In this document: in pieces, positions 37,128 to 46,391 of the stretch
Position numbering within the stretch: position 1 is the stretch's first letter
Layout: every line of letters starts with the position of its first letter
From: Chloropicon primus
Taxonomy: Eukaryota > Chlorophyta > Chloropicophyceae > Chloropicales > Chloropicaceae
Length of the DNA stretch: 64,000 nucleotides
Direction of reading: 5' to 3'
NCBI GenBank assembly: GCA_023205875.1
Contig: CP060754.1
Location: 1,550,001-1,614,000, forward strand
Translations under genes and position numbers: made by a program
The notes under the pieces: generated by a model
The model's database searches: none
What the model saw: the letters and a program-made list of their open reading frames with translations, nothing else
What the model was told of the DNA's origin: nothing

Positions 37128-38092
37128 CTACAATTTGCACAAGACGTCTGACTCGTTGATGATGTTGAAAGTTTCGCCGGCTGGGGTATCCACCGCGTCT
37201 CCCGCCCACTTGAAGAAGGAGACCTTGTCCCCAACCTTGAGCTTCATTTCGGAAACCTCTCCCGTCTCCTCGTTCAGCCTCCCCGGGCCAAGGGCCTTGA
37301 CCACCCCGGTCGTTGGCTTCTCCTGCCCGTCGTCCGTGAGCAAGACTCCGCCGGCGGTCTCCTCCTCCGCGGAATCAACTTGAATGAGCACTCTGTCCCC
37401 CAGGGGCTTGATATCTTTGATGTCGTCAACACTGGCGTTGCTCCTTGGCATAACGCCAATGCAGTCCCTCTCGAAAAGGATGGCGTACTCCTGCCCCTTC
37501 ACGACCACGTCGGTCACGCCCAACCCGAACTTGCTGTAAAGGACGGTGTTGCCCTCCTTCAGCGTCAGGTCGTAGTTCTTGCCCTTTCCGACGGCCACGA
37601 CGTCGCCTATTTTTTTTTGCCCCACCGAAAGAGCGAGTGGAAGCCAAGAGGGACACAGCAGTCAGCCAGCTTGTTGGTGCGAGAGGGAGAAGGGCAGGGG
37701 GCAGTGGGGCGGAGGGTCCCGCCTCGGTGGATGCAAGTCCCAACGCGTCCTTACCTGAAGTGGGCTTCTTCTGTGAAGAGTCTGGAAGGAGAATGCCTCC
37801 AAGGGTCTTCTTCTCGAGCTCCGCCACTTTCACAACCACCCTCGGGCCCACAGGTGTCACCTTCGGAAGCGATAACACGCGCGCGTCAGTCCCCTAACCA
37901 TCGAAGCGAGCAGGGAAGCAGAGCCTCCAACACACACACACGCACACACACACACAAAAGGAGCCCACTCACCTTTGACACGTGCGAAGCCAACTCGGTC
38001 GCGTCCGCCCTGACGACGAGCCTCGCGCTTCTCTGTCGTCGCGATCCCATTCGTCTCCCTCCCAACCCCCTCGCTGCTATCGCCACCGCCAT
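37128..38092 (-). CDS. CPN20: Plastid co-chaperonin CPN20 (double Cpn10)
   Basis: Three exons, 38092..37973, 37860..37755 and 37606..37128, give 234 residues. The first exon encodes a plastid transit peptide (MAVAIAARGLGGRRMGSRRQ) ending near RADATELASHVSK. Two GroES domains follow: VTPVGPRVVVKVAELEKKT with a mobile loop GGILLPDSSQKKPTSG, and IKPLGDRVLIQVDSAEEETA with GGVLLTDDGQEKPTTG. The double-Cpn10 form is special to plastids, where it caps CPN60 and assists Rubisco folding. The third exon is reached through an A-rich acceptor. The gene is divergent from RPB12. Confidence 0.95.
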
Positions 38093-38642
38093 GCCTATCT
38101 CTGTGCCAAGGAGAAACAGGAACAATCAGAAACCAAAAAATCGAGCTCGCCTCTTCAGTCCCTCCATCCTCCACACCGCGCCATTCCTTTCGAGCGAGCG
38201 CTCGAACGAAAGCTCTTGAGACGCGTTTTCGACCCATCACGGTTTACTTTCACGAAACTCCCTTCCCCTTGGTCAAAATCGTTGCCATCACTCACCTTTC
38301 TCTCCTCTTCGGCCGTCACCTTATCCAGTACGGCTCTTCTTCTCAATTTAGGGTTTCAGTTCAGTTTTAGGGTTTTGGGAACGTCACAAAATGAAAAGGG
38401 GACGGCGGCCAGAACGAGATCGCGACTGGCGACCCTCCATTAAGAGAGAGTTGAGAGAGAGAGAGAGGTTTAGAGGGTGAGGTGGCGTCGATTGGTTGGA
38501 GTAGGCTTCGTATCACGAAGCGTCGTCTCACGGGCTTTCGATTGAGGCCTCGTTTGAGGGATTTGACCTCGGGGGTCGTGTGGTTTGGGAGCATTGGAGA
38601 GGGAGGAGGGCACTCGAGTGTGTTCAAGGGAGGAGGGGAGCG
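38093..38642. promoter_or_regulatory. Divergent CPN20/RPB12 promoter with two telo-boxes
   Basis: 550 bp. TTTAGGGTTT lies at 38347-38356 and TTTTAGGGTTTT at 38365-38376. CTTTCGATTG, the reverse of CAATCGAAAG, is at 38535-38544, and an imperfect inverted repeat with CTTTCG and CGAAAG arms is at 38188-38212. No other gene is supported. Confidence 0.6.
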
Positions 38643-38834
38643 ATGAACCAGGGGGGCACGGCTGCGAGGTATGGCTACAACGCGGCGACGGGGGAGGGCG
38701 TGTGGTACGTGTGCGGAGAGTGTGGAGCGGAGAACAAAGTGAAGCCCGGGGACACGATCCAATGCAGGGAGTGTGGATACAGGATCCTTTACAAGAAGAG
38801 GACGAGGCGCGTCGTGCAATACGAAGCGAGGTGA
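38643..38834 (+). CDS. RPB12: RNA polymerase I/II/III shared subunit RPB12 (ABC10-alpha)
   Basis: A 63-residue single-exon gene. The zinc ribbon has [11 protein letters not shown] and [10 protein letters not shown], two CxxC pairs 17 residues apart, followed by the basic tail [14 protein letters not shown] that is nearly invariant in eukaryotes. The protein bridges RPB2 and RPB3 in all three nuclear polymerases. Start choice: the ATG at 38643 gives the normal size; no upstream ATG is needed. TGTAA lies at 39059. Confidence 0.97.
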   Translation: MNQGGTAARYGYNAATGEGVWYVCGECGAENKVKPGDTIQCRECGYRILYKKRTRRVVQYEAR

Positions 38835-39077
38835 CCCGAGGTCCACGGAGAGGGGACTCGGCGGGCCGTGTGAGCGGGCGCCCAACCCGAAGCCCGCGGA
38901 GGACTTGGAGACGGAAAGTGAAGGAGGCACGCGCGCGAGCAACCAGTGAGCTGTGGTGGATGGACTCGGTGGTGGATGGACTCGAGTGCGTCACAAGAGC
39001 GCGAGGGAATAATAATAATAACAGGGAAACAAGGGGGCGGCGGAACTGTGCTTCACTATGTAAAAAGATTCTTTTTC

Positions 39078-40880
39078 TCAGACGTAGTACATTCTCGGCT
39101 TCGACTTTCCTTTCCCTCTTCCGCCCCGAGACGCGGGAGGAGGGGTCCTCGCCGCCTGCTGAGCGGTGGATTTCCTCGACGAGGAGGAGGCCATAGACTG
39201 CTGCAGGACGCTCTGGGCGTTCTGGAGCTTTTGCGTTGCCAGGCGAATCTCCGCAAAGGGGTCGTCTGGCTGCACGGCCAGGGAGAAAGGCACCGGCTGG
39301 ATGCTTGGCTCGGCCTGCCCAGCGCCGGGGCTCTTCCAAGGCTGCTGCTGGTCCAAGCCCGGGCTCTGGTCCGTTGGGCTGTGCGGGTAGGCTCCAGGAC
39401 TTGAGGACGTCGCCTGCATCGCCTGGCTGAACGCTGAGGCGAGGGCACTCGCGTCCTGCACCCCAACTTCCCCGCCGGCTTTGCCACCGCCAGCGGTCAA
39501 GGAGAGAATCTGCTGCAGCGTCGATGTCAGCGCTTGCAGGTCCTCCTCCTTCTTCCTCACCTCGCTCTGCAGCTTCTCCTCCCTCTCGCTCCTGCCAGCG
39601 TCTGCCTTGGCCTTCGACTTGAGCATCAGGTCGTCCAGCGTCGAGCTCATCGCGCTGATCACCTCCTCCTTCTTCGAAAGCTCCAATTCCAAATTTTTCT
39701 CCCTCGGAGTTTTCCCGCCCTGTCCCATCGACCCGAAGAGCCCCGCACCCCCCCTCTCGCTGCTCAGGTTTTCCAAAGTATCGCTCATGGCGCTCAGCTC
39801 CCTGTTCTTCTTGATCAGCTCGGACTCCAAGAACCTCTCCCGGACGCGGGGGGCAGGGCTGCTCACCACCCCCCGTGCGGGACTCAAGTGGCTGCTCAGA
39901 GTCGCATCCCTCAGCGACGGGCTCTTGGCCTCACCTCCAAACAAATCTTTGGGCGATTTCCTCTCCGAAAAGGTGGTCGGAGTGTCCAGGAAACCCGTTC
40001 TCGCACGCCTCTCCCTTTCTTGCTTGAACCCGCTGAACCCGCTTTGCAGCGGGCTCCTCAGCTTTGACGGTGAGTACGACGACTGCTTCTCGGTGTTGAA
40101 ACCCCAGCGCTGCAAAATCCTGGAGTCCTCGTCGAGGCCTGCGGCCGCGCGGGAAGGCGTGAAGCCGTGACCCTTGGCTGGTGCAGACGAAGAGGGGATA
40201 GGCGAGGCGAAGACTGAGGCTGCCTTTGGAGTCTTGTGACCCCCTGGAGTCGATAAGCCAAACGGGGTGGCCGCCGCGGCTTGAGCTGGTGGCAGGCCGT
40301 CACCCTCAAGGGCGGCCTTCCTCTCGAGAGCCGCACACTTTTGTTTCAGCTGGTAAATTTCGACCTCCTGCTTCGCCATCCTGTTTGTAGCGTGCTCCAG
40401 CTCCACGTTGTTCGTGTACAGCTTCTGCTGGTACTCGGTTCTTGTGGTGAGAACGTCGTCGGGGTCATCCACAGCCATGACTTGCCCCCCGCGGACGGAT
40501 CTGCTGGCAGGCATGGAGTTGGCCGTGTACATCCCATCCCCATGAAAGTGCAGCTTCCTTTGACTATAGGGGCTGCTTGCCGAGTACGCCCGGGATGGCG
40601 GAACCGAACCCAAACTGTTGATGAACTGGTTGAGAGTTCTCTCCTGATTCTCCAGCACCGGGTCGCGCATCGAGGGAGTTGACGACGTGGAAGCCCGAGC
40701 ATCGCCATGGCTATATTGAGGCGCGTTGACGACGACCTGTTTCTTGTGAAGCTTGAGCGTCTCAATCGATTTGTCCAGCCTGTTCTGCAGCTCCATGAGC
40801 ACAGCGCTCTCCTCTTTCAACTCCTTCAGCTGCTCCTTCAGGACACCCGCCCCAACCTTCCTTTGACCCGAACGCTCCAT
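39078..40880 (-). CDS. Ser/Pro-rich coiled-coil protein with three 24-residue repeats
   Basis: 600 residues from MERSGQRKVG at 40880; earlier in-frame codons lack an ATG. An N-terminal coiled coil (LKEQLKELKEESAVLMELQN), a Ser/Pro-rich middle with many SP/TP sites (likely kinase substrates), then three related segments: ESELIKKNRELSAMSDTLEN, ELELSKKEEVISAMSSTLDD and QSEVRKKEEDLQALTSTLQQ. The C-terminus is a Lys/Arg/Gly tail ending RMYYV. I recognise no family. The pattern suggests a cytoskeletal or centrosomal scaffold regulated by phosphorylation. That is inference only. Confidence 0.7.
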   Translation of the reverse strand: MERSGQRKVGAGVLKEQLKELKEESAVLMELQNRLDKSIETLKLHKKQVVVNAPQYSHGDARASTSSTPSMRDPVLENQERTLNQFINSLGSVPPSRAYSASSPYSQRKLHFHGDGMYTANSMPASRSVRGGQVMAVDDPDDVLTTRTEYQQKLYTNNVELEHATNRMAKQEVEIYQLKQKCAALERKAALEGDGLPPAQAAAATPFGLSTPGGHKTPKAASVFASPIPSSSAPAKGHGFTPSRAAAGLDEDSRILQRWGFNTEKQSSYSPSKLRSPLQSGFSGFKQERERRARTGFLDTPTTFSERKSPKDLFGGEAKSPSLRDATLSSHLSPARGVVSSPAPRVRERFLESELIKKNRELSAMSDTLENLSSERGGAGLFGSMGQGGKTPREKNLELELSKKEEVISAMSSTLDDLMLKSKAKADAGRSEREEKLQSEVRKKEEDLQALTSTLQQILSLTAGGGKAGGEVGVQDASALASAFSQAMQATSSSPGAYPHSPTDQSPGLDQQQPWKSPGAGQAEPSIQPVPFSLAVQPDDPFAEIRLATQKLQNAQSVLQQSMASSSSRKSTAQQAARTPPPASRGGRGKGKSKPRMYYV

Positions 40881-41222
40881 GATGGCACCGCCGCCTCTTC
40901 CTTGGATTGCGCCCTCTGTCGGTCTCTCTCTTGCGCCCTTCTCTTCTTCTAGGCACCCCTTGTTCGAACGCAATGTATCAATGCGTCAACCTGAAACCCC
41001 AAATTCAGAGACACGCTGCGCCCCTTTCGGCAGAACGGGCGGGTGAGAGATGGACAGAGGCCTCGTCTCGTTGCCCCCCTTCCCATTTACCAGCCCCTTG
41101 CTCCACCCCACCTTGAGCACGTTGTCCCCGTAGCAAGGACACCTCTTTTTTCCCTCTGTCCTCTGTCCTCTCCCCAAGGTGGATCCAATCGATTCTTAAT
41201 TCAGATTAATAGCCGGTCAAGT
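40881..41222. other. Gap between coiled-coil gene and pseudokinase gene
   Basis: 342 bp: upstream region of the coiled-coil gene and 3' flank of the kinase-like gene, both minus strand. Nothing else is seen. Confidence 0.5.
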
Positions 41223-42638
41223 CTAATATCGTGGTGAAGCAGGCTCGGAGAAGATGCCGCCCTGGGGATGCTCTTTCCATCTCGCGATGACAAACCTGCT
41301 GAAAGCACCCATTCTCAAGTATCTGTTGACGTCCAAGTCAGCCGCCTGGAGTTTCACTCCTCCGTGACTAAAGTACTCTTTGAAGTCCGCGTTCAGTTTG
41401 TCGTTGCAGTGCTTGTGAACGTAACGCACGAGGCTTTGCTCTATCTTTCCTTGGTCAGAGGTGCTGAGGAGCCCGGAATAAACCTCCTTGAGCATGAGGA
41501 AGCAGTTCTCCACGTCCCTGCTGGACTGCTGCCTCGCCTCCTCGTCCAGCAGGGCCCCAGCCCCAGCCAAAATGCTTCGAGTCATCTGTGCGGAGAGCCT
41601 GTCCAAGGTCCCCAGGACCACATTCTCCTCCTTTTCAGACTTAGCTTCGAAGTCCCAGCGAAGTTCTTCGCGGTGCGTGCTGCTCTGCTCCGGCACATTG
41701 ATCCCAAACCTCGGGGTGAGGGCCAGGATTCTCTGCTGCGCACGTAGCTTGGACACGTAGGCGCTCAGTCTCGCGCCCTTCTTCGGCTTTGTGATGAACT
41801 TGTGGTCCAGAAGATCCTGGACGGTGGGCCTCCTCCGCGGGTCCCGCTTCAAGCACAGAGAAACAAAGTCCCGAAAAGCCTCGCTCAGATTCTTTGGGAT
41901 GGGCACGGGGCTCCCCCCCTCCAGCGAAGAGGCGGGCCGCTCGGGAGGTGGAGGCCCCCCCGTCGCCATCTCCAGTGCCGTCATGCCCACCGACCAAATG
42001 TCCTGGCTCGTGGAGCTCGGATCCTCTTGGTCGCCCCTCGAAGCGTAAGGTGACCCCGCCTCCCCGTCGTCCTCCTCCCCGGGCACGTCCGGCCTCGTCC
42101 TCCTCCCGAGGACCTCAGGCGCAGCCCAGTAGGGAAGCTCCGCGGGAACGGGGTGGCCATCCTCCCACGTGAAGAGGGTGTCGAAGATCCTCGGCTGCCC
42201 GAGCTTCATCACGTTGCCCGACTTGCTCAACAGGACACTCGCTGCCTTGACGTTCCTGTGGGCAACGCTCCTGCCGTGCAGGTAGCGGAGACCCGCGAGC
42301 ACCACGCGGATGGCCTCGCTCACCGCGGCCTCGCTCATGGGCTGCGCAGAAGCCTGCAGAACGTCGCTCATCGAGTGGTCCAAGTACTCCGACACGATGC
42401 AGAGCTTCGTGGTCCGAGGAAGAACGTACGAGCTCACGAAGGCCTTGACGTGCGGACTCCTGCACTGCGAGTACTGCGCGATCCGTTTCGAACCTGATCC
42501 AAGCGACTTGCGGTCCACGTTCTCGACATCCACGACGTGAATGGCGACCGTCCTCCCCGTTTGGTCGTCCTCGCCCAGGAACACGTCCCCCGTCCCCGAG
42601 TGCGCGATGCACCGGACCAGCGTGTACGTGCTTCTCAT
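41223..42638 (-). CDS. Ste20/GCK-family pseudokinase
   Basis: 471 residues from MRSTYTLVRCIAHSGTGDVF. The fold is complete: glycine loop SGTGDVFLG, catalytic-loop block HRNVKAASVLL, PYWAAPEVLG (APE), DIWSVGMTALEMATGGPP, and RDPRRRPTVQDLLDHKFI. All key catalytic positions are changed: VAIK lysine is His34 (VAIH), HRD is HRN (127-129), the Mg-binding Asn is Ser134, and DFG is QPR (148-150). It should not transfer phosphate and probably acts as an allosteric scaffold, as STRAD does in animals. A C-terminal helical region of about 150 residues follows. The subdomain XI sequence and APE loop place it near STRAD/MST/OSR1 kinases. Confidence 0.88.
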   Translation of the reverse strand: MRSTYTLVRCIAHSGTGDVFLGEDDQTGRTVAIHVVDVENVDRKSLGSGSKRIAQYSQCRSPHVKAFVSSYVLPRTTKLCIVSEYLDHSMSDVLQASAQPMSEAAVSEAIRVVLAGLRYLHGRSVAHRNVKAASVLLSKSGNVMKLGQPRIFDTLFTWEDGHPVPAELPYWAAPEVLGRRTRPDVPGEEDDGEAGSPYASRGDQEDPSSTSQDIWSVGMTALEMATGGPPPPERPASSLEGGSPVPIPKNLSEAFRDFVSLCLKRDPRRRPTVQDLLDHKFITKPKKGARLSAYVSKLRAQQRILALTPRFGINVPEQSSTHREELRWDFEAKSEKEENVVLGTLDRLSAQMTRSILAGAGALLDEEARQQSSRDVENCFLMLKEVYSGLLSTSDQGKIEQSLVRYVHKHCNDKLNADFKEYFSHGGVKLQAADLDVNRYLRMGAFSRFVIARWKEHPQGGIFSEPASPRY

Positions 42639-42904
42639 CGCCGTCGTCGTCCCAACCAACCAACCAACCAACCCCCTTCCTCCTCCGACGACCGCCCCAC
42701 CTGTCTGTCGCCGCAAAAAAAAATAACGCTCGAGGAGCGATCTCATCTCGACGACGACGAGGAGGAGGAGGATGGGGAAGCACCACCAAGGTCGGCGGTC
42801 CAAGGCGGCGTGGCGGGTAGTGCGGGGCTTGCTCAAGTCAATTGTAAGTCGTATGATACACTTTTATTCTCCTATTTATTGCCCCGTTCGCTGCTCGTTT
42901 GCGA

Positions 42905-44575
42905 TCAGCAACCGTAGATGCGGAGGTTGTGATCCGAGTTGGAGCCCACGTAGAGGTTCTTGGCCAGGGTGCCAAAGTTCAGGCAGCTGACCCCCTTGGT
43001 CGTGGTGCTGGGAACGTCCTGGAAGCCGCCCTCCTGTCCCAGGAGGGGGGACCAGCTCTGCTTCGAGCCGTAGACCTGCACCGCGCCGCCGACGCCGACG
43101 CCGAGGTAGGCACCGCTCGAGTCAAACGTGGCCACGACCTTTGGCGGCTTCTTGCCGAACTTCTTGCCGGACACCAGGGGGGCCAGGTCTATCGTGTGCA
43201 CGTTGGCCAGCTTCCTGAGGTCCCAGATCTTGCAGCCCTCGGAGTGGTCCGAGCTCGCCGTCGCCATGTAGTAGCCGTTCTCCGAGAAGCACAAGGACGA
43301 TACGCTCCCCTTGTGGCCCTGCATCTTCGCCACGCTCTTCTGCGTCTTTACGTCCCAGATGAGAACATCTCCGCCGCTCTCCGCGCTGGTCCCGGTGCCC
43401 AGGAGGATGCCATCCGGGTGGAAGGTGCCGCACGTGAAGCCCACACCCTCGCCCGCGGTCGTGGTGCTCAGCTTCAGTCCCTCGAGGAGATCGTAGAAGA
43501 TCCAGCTCCCGTCCTTGCCAAAGGTCACCAAGTAGTCTCCGCAGGCCTGCTTGTCCACCCCCACGACCTCGCTGGAGTGGTCGCTCAGGGTGTAGAGGAG
43601 GTCGTACGAGTACGCCTTGGTCTTGCTCTCACCTGCGTTCTTCCACACCTTGCAAGTCTTGTCGACGGAGCAGGTGCCGACCAAATCGAGGGAAGACAGG
43701 AGCTTGATCGACGTGATGGCCTTTCCGTGGGCCTTGACCGCGTCGCTCGACGCTTTCCTCGCGCTCATGTCGAAGACTTTGAACTTTCCGTCAGCTCCCC
43801 CGGTGACCAAGTTCCCGCTCTCGCCGTCCGTGTCCATGCACGTGATACCTCGGGTGGGCCCGCTCGTGGTGTGGAGCGGGAACTTCCCGACGAGCTCGTA
43901 GCTCGAGCTCAGGCTCTCGAGGCTCGTCAGCCCATCGGGCAGGGGCCTCTTCTTCCTGGTCTTCGCCAGAGCCTTCGCAGTCGTCATGATCTTTTCCACC
44001 ACCTCCTTCGTGATCCCGCTCTTGGAGACCTTCTTCGCCTCCTCGCCGTCCTCCTCCCCCCTCTCGCGCTTCCCAGAAGCGTTTCCCGCGTTGTTCTCCA
44101 CCTCCATGGCCTGCGACGGCGCCGCCCCGGCACTCGAGTGCCCCCCAGCCCCGGCCTTAAGGCTCGACAGGGCCGCCTTCGCCTCGTCCCTCTCTTTGAT
44201 CAACCTCGCCACCACCCTGCACGCCGCGTCGTGCATGTAAAGCGTCTGGCTCAGCTCCTCACGCGTCGAGTAGTTCTCCTTCCTCAATTTGTGAGCCTCA
44301 AGCATCACGGCGTCCCACTCGTTCTGAAGCAGGCTCAAGAGACCAGGCACGCTCGCCGTCTGCGTCGTCCTCGGCTTCAGGTTCCCTGCACCCGGCGCGG
44401 CGCGCAACTCCAAGACGTTCTCCTTCGGGTCGTACGCCTCACCCGTCGTCGGACAGACGTACCCATGCTCCTGCGCGTACTTCTCCAACAAGTCTTTGTC
44501 GTACGTGTACCCACTCGTCGTTATCACCACCCCCTTTCCCGTCAACTCTCCGCTTATGCCGCACAACGCCGTCAT
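42905..44575 (-). CDS. PRP19: Pre-mRNA processing factor 19 (U-box E3 ligase, splicing)
   Basis: Single exon, 556 residues from MTALCGISGELTGKG. The N-terminal U-box has YTYDKDLLEKYAQEHGYVCP and TTGEAYD. The coiled-coil tetramerisation region follows (SLLQNEWDAVMLEAHKLRKE, YMHDAACRVVARLIKERDEA). A seven-blade WD40 propeller occupies residues of about 240-556 (GKFKVFD, KTCKVWK, GDVLIWD, CKIWDL). This order is unique to PRP19, the core of the NineTeen complex, which activates the spliceosome by ubiquitination. It is divergent from the PSMB3 gene. Confidence 0.96.
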   Translation of the reverse strand: MTALCGISGELTGKGVVITTSGYTYDKDLLEKYAQEHGYVCPTTGEAYDPKENVLELRAAPGAGNLKPRTTQTASVPGLLSLLQNEWDAVMLEAHKLRKENYSTREELSQTLYMHDAACRVVARLIKERDEAKAALSSLKAGAGGHSSAGAAPSQAMEVENNAGNASGKRERGEEDGEEAKKVSKSGITKEVVEKIMTTAKALAKTRKKRPLPDGLTSLESLSSSYELVGKFPLHTTSGPTRGITCMDTDGESGNLVTGGADGKFKVFDMSARKASSDAVKAHGKAITSIKLLSSLDLVGTCSVDKTCKVWKNAGESKTKAYSYDLLYTLSDHSSEVVGVDKQACGDYLVTFGKDGSWIFYDLLEGLKLSTTTAGEGVGFTCGTFHPDGILLGTGTSAESGGDVLIWDVKTQKSVAKMQGHKGSVSSLCFSENGYYMATASSDHSEGCKIWDLRKLANVHTIDLAPLVSGKKFGKKPPKVVATFDSSGAYLGVGVGGAVQVYGSKQSWSPLLGQEGGFQDVPSTTTKGVSCLNFGTLAKNLYVGSNSDHNLRIYGC

Positions 44576-44896
44576 CCCTCTCTGCTCTCTCTCCGCGACC
44601 ACTCCACAACTCCGCGCACAAAATTGGGCAACCGACCCGTCGATCGAAAGCCCGCGAGAAGACGCTTCGATCTGTCCAAACCTTCCTCACCCAATCCCTC
44701 GTCCTCGTCCTCCGTTCCCGTCCTCTTCCTCTCAGCACCAGCTACGACACCTCCACCGATCGATCGATCTCCTCTCAAGGGTTTCAGAAAAAAACAGAGC
44801 GCAGAGGAAGCGAGCGAGAGACAGAGAGAGAGACAGAGGGAGAGACAGAGGGAGAGACAGAGGGAGAGACAGAGGGAGAGAAGGGGAAGGGAAGCC
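44576..44896. promoter_or_regulatory. Divergent PRP19/PSMB3 promoter
   Basis: 321 bp. GATCGAAAG is at 44642-44650, and CGATCGATCGAT near 44758. AGACAGAGGG tandem units fill 44820-44880 just before the PSMB3 start. Confidence 0.6.
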
Positions 44897-45977
44897 ATGT
44901 CGGTAAGTGCGAGGGGAGGACCAGGAATCGCGTGTCATCGCCCGCGTCGGACCGTGCAAGCGTCCAGGACGAGACAGAGGCAGAGACAGACGGAGAGGGA
45001 GAGAGAGAGAGATCTACCTTACGTCGTTGTCATTGTCGTCGTCGGTGTTTTGTTTCGCTTTGTTTTGCTTCGTGGGAGGCCGATCTCTCAGAAGGGGAGG
45101 AGGGGTGTGCTGACGTGACGTCTGTTTTCCGCGTTCTGCGTCTTTCAAAAGATTTCCACGTACAACGGTGCTGCTATTATTGCCATGAGCGGGAAGGACT
45201 GTGTCGCGATCGGATGCGATCTTCGGCTCGGTATTCAGAACCAGACGCTGGCAACAGACTTCAAGAAGGTGTACAAGATCCACGACAGGTACGAGGATCG
45301 AAGCAAGTGCCGAGCTGCTCCCTCTTTCTTCCGCTCGTGTATCGATCTCTGACGCGTCGAAACCCTTTCCCGTTGTTGTCTTTTTGTCTCACCGATAACA
45401 ATAGGCTTTACTTGGGTCTCGCCGGGCTGGCGACCGACGCCCTCACGCTGAACCAGAGGTTTCAATTCAAGCACAACATGTACAAGCTCAGGGAGGAGAG
45501 AAACATGAACCCGGCCACGTTTGCACACATGGTTTCCAAGACTCTGTACGAGAAGCGGTTCGGCCCTTACTTTGTCGAGCCCGTGATCGCTGGGATCGAC
45601 GACGACGGAACGCCTTACATCACCGGCATGGACTCCCTCGGCGCCATGGAGACCAGCAAGGACTTCATGGTGGCGGGAACGGCGCCAAATTCTTTGTGGG
45701 GTGTCTGCGAGTCCTTCTACAGGCCAAACTTGGGTCCCGAGGAGCTCTTTGAGACCATCTCCCAGTGCCTCCTGAGCGGAGTGGACAGAGACGCCCTCTC
45801 GGGTTGGGGTGCGGTGGTCTACGTCATGTAAGTTTCAAGGGCAACGGCGCGCAACGGGTTTTGGTGTTCTGGATCGACCCTTTTCTGACTCTCTGCCTTT
45901 TCTTTCATGCGCGCGCACACACACACAGAGCCAAGGACAAGTCATTCGTGAAAACGTTGAAGGGGAGGATGGACTAG
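44897..45977 (+). CDS. PSMB3: 20S proteasome subunit beta-3
   Basis: Four exons, 44897..44902, 45152..45288, 45405..45827 and 45929..45977, give 204 residues; human PSMB3 has 205. The first coding exon is only ATG TCG. The protein starts MSISTYNGAAIIAMSGKDCV with no propeptide, as expected for this non-catalytic subunit that lacks the N-terminal Thr. Matches continue through RLYLGLAGLATDALTL, GMDSLGAMETSKDFMVAGTA and a C-terminus IAKDKSFVKTLKGRMD. The subunit sits in the two inner rings of the 20S core. The last intron ends in an AC repeat. Confidence 0.96.
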
Positions 45978-46391
45978 ATTGGGATGGTGGTAGCGAGGGT
46001 GCGGAAGGGGGGGAGCGCGAAAGAAAGGCCTTCCGCGTCCCCCCTCTTCCTCGTCCTTGGGGAATGATGAGCGTCGTCCCGTGTACTGTCTTCCTAGTCG
46101 ATTCTAAAGAAAAAATATATTCTGCTGTACCATATGCGAGGAGAGCCCTTGTTTCTGCAACGCAAAGAGCAATTGTTTCTATATCGTGTTTTGAATTACA
46201 ATCTTATTTCCAAAGATGATGCCGCTTCCCTGCCCGCCCAACTGGTTCTCCGCGCAGTGTGTCTCATATAATTACTCTACGCTTTGAACGTCAAGAGCCA
46301 CGTCACACAAAAGAGAACGCGCGGCGGACAGAGAAAGAGAAAAGAATAATCGCTTTCTCCTGGGCACGACCCCCTGTCACCATCGTCGAGC
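45978..46391. other. Convergent gap, PSMB3 / RPS18
   Basis: 414 bp between two convergent 3' ends. It is AT-richer in 46090-46290. No gene or clear hairpin terminator is seen. Confidence 0.5.

Noticed and set aside
38188-38212. Imperfect inverted repeat as a possible hairpin terminator
   Set aside because: It lies between two divergent starts, so it is not at a 3' end; kept only as a promoter feature.
42899-45118. 739-codon open frame on the plus strand
   Set aside because: Antisense to PRP19 and running over the PSMB3 first exon; composition is a GC-driven mirror of the WD40 gene.
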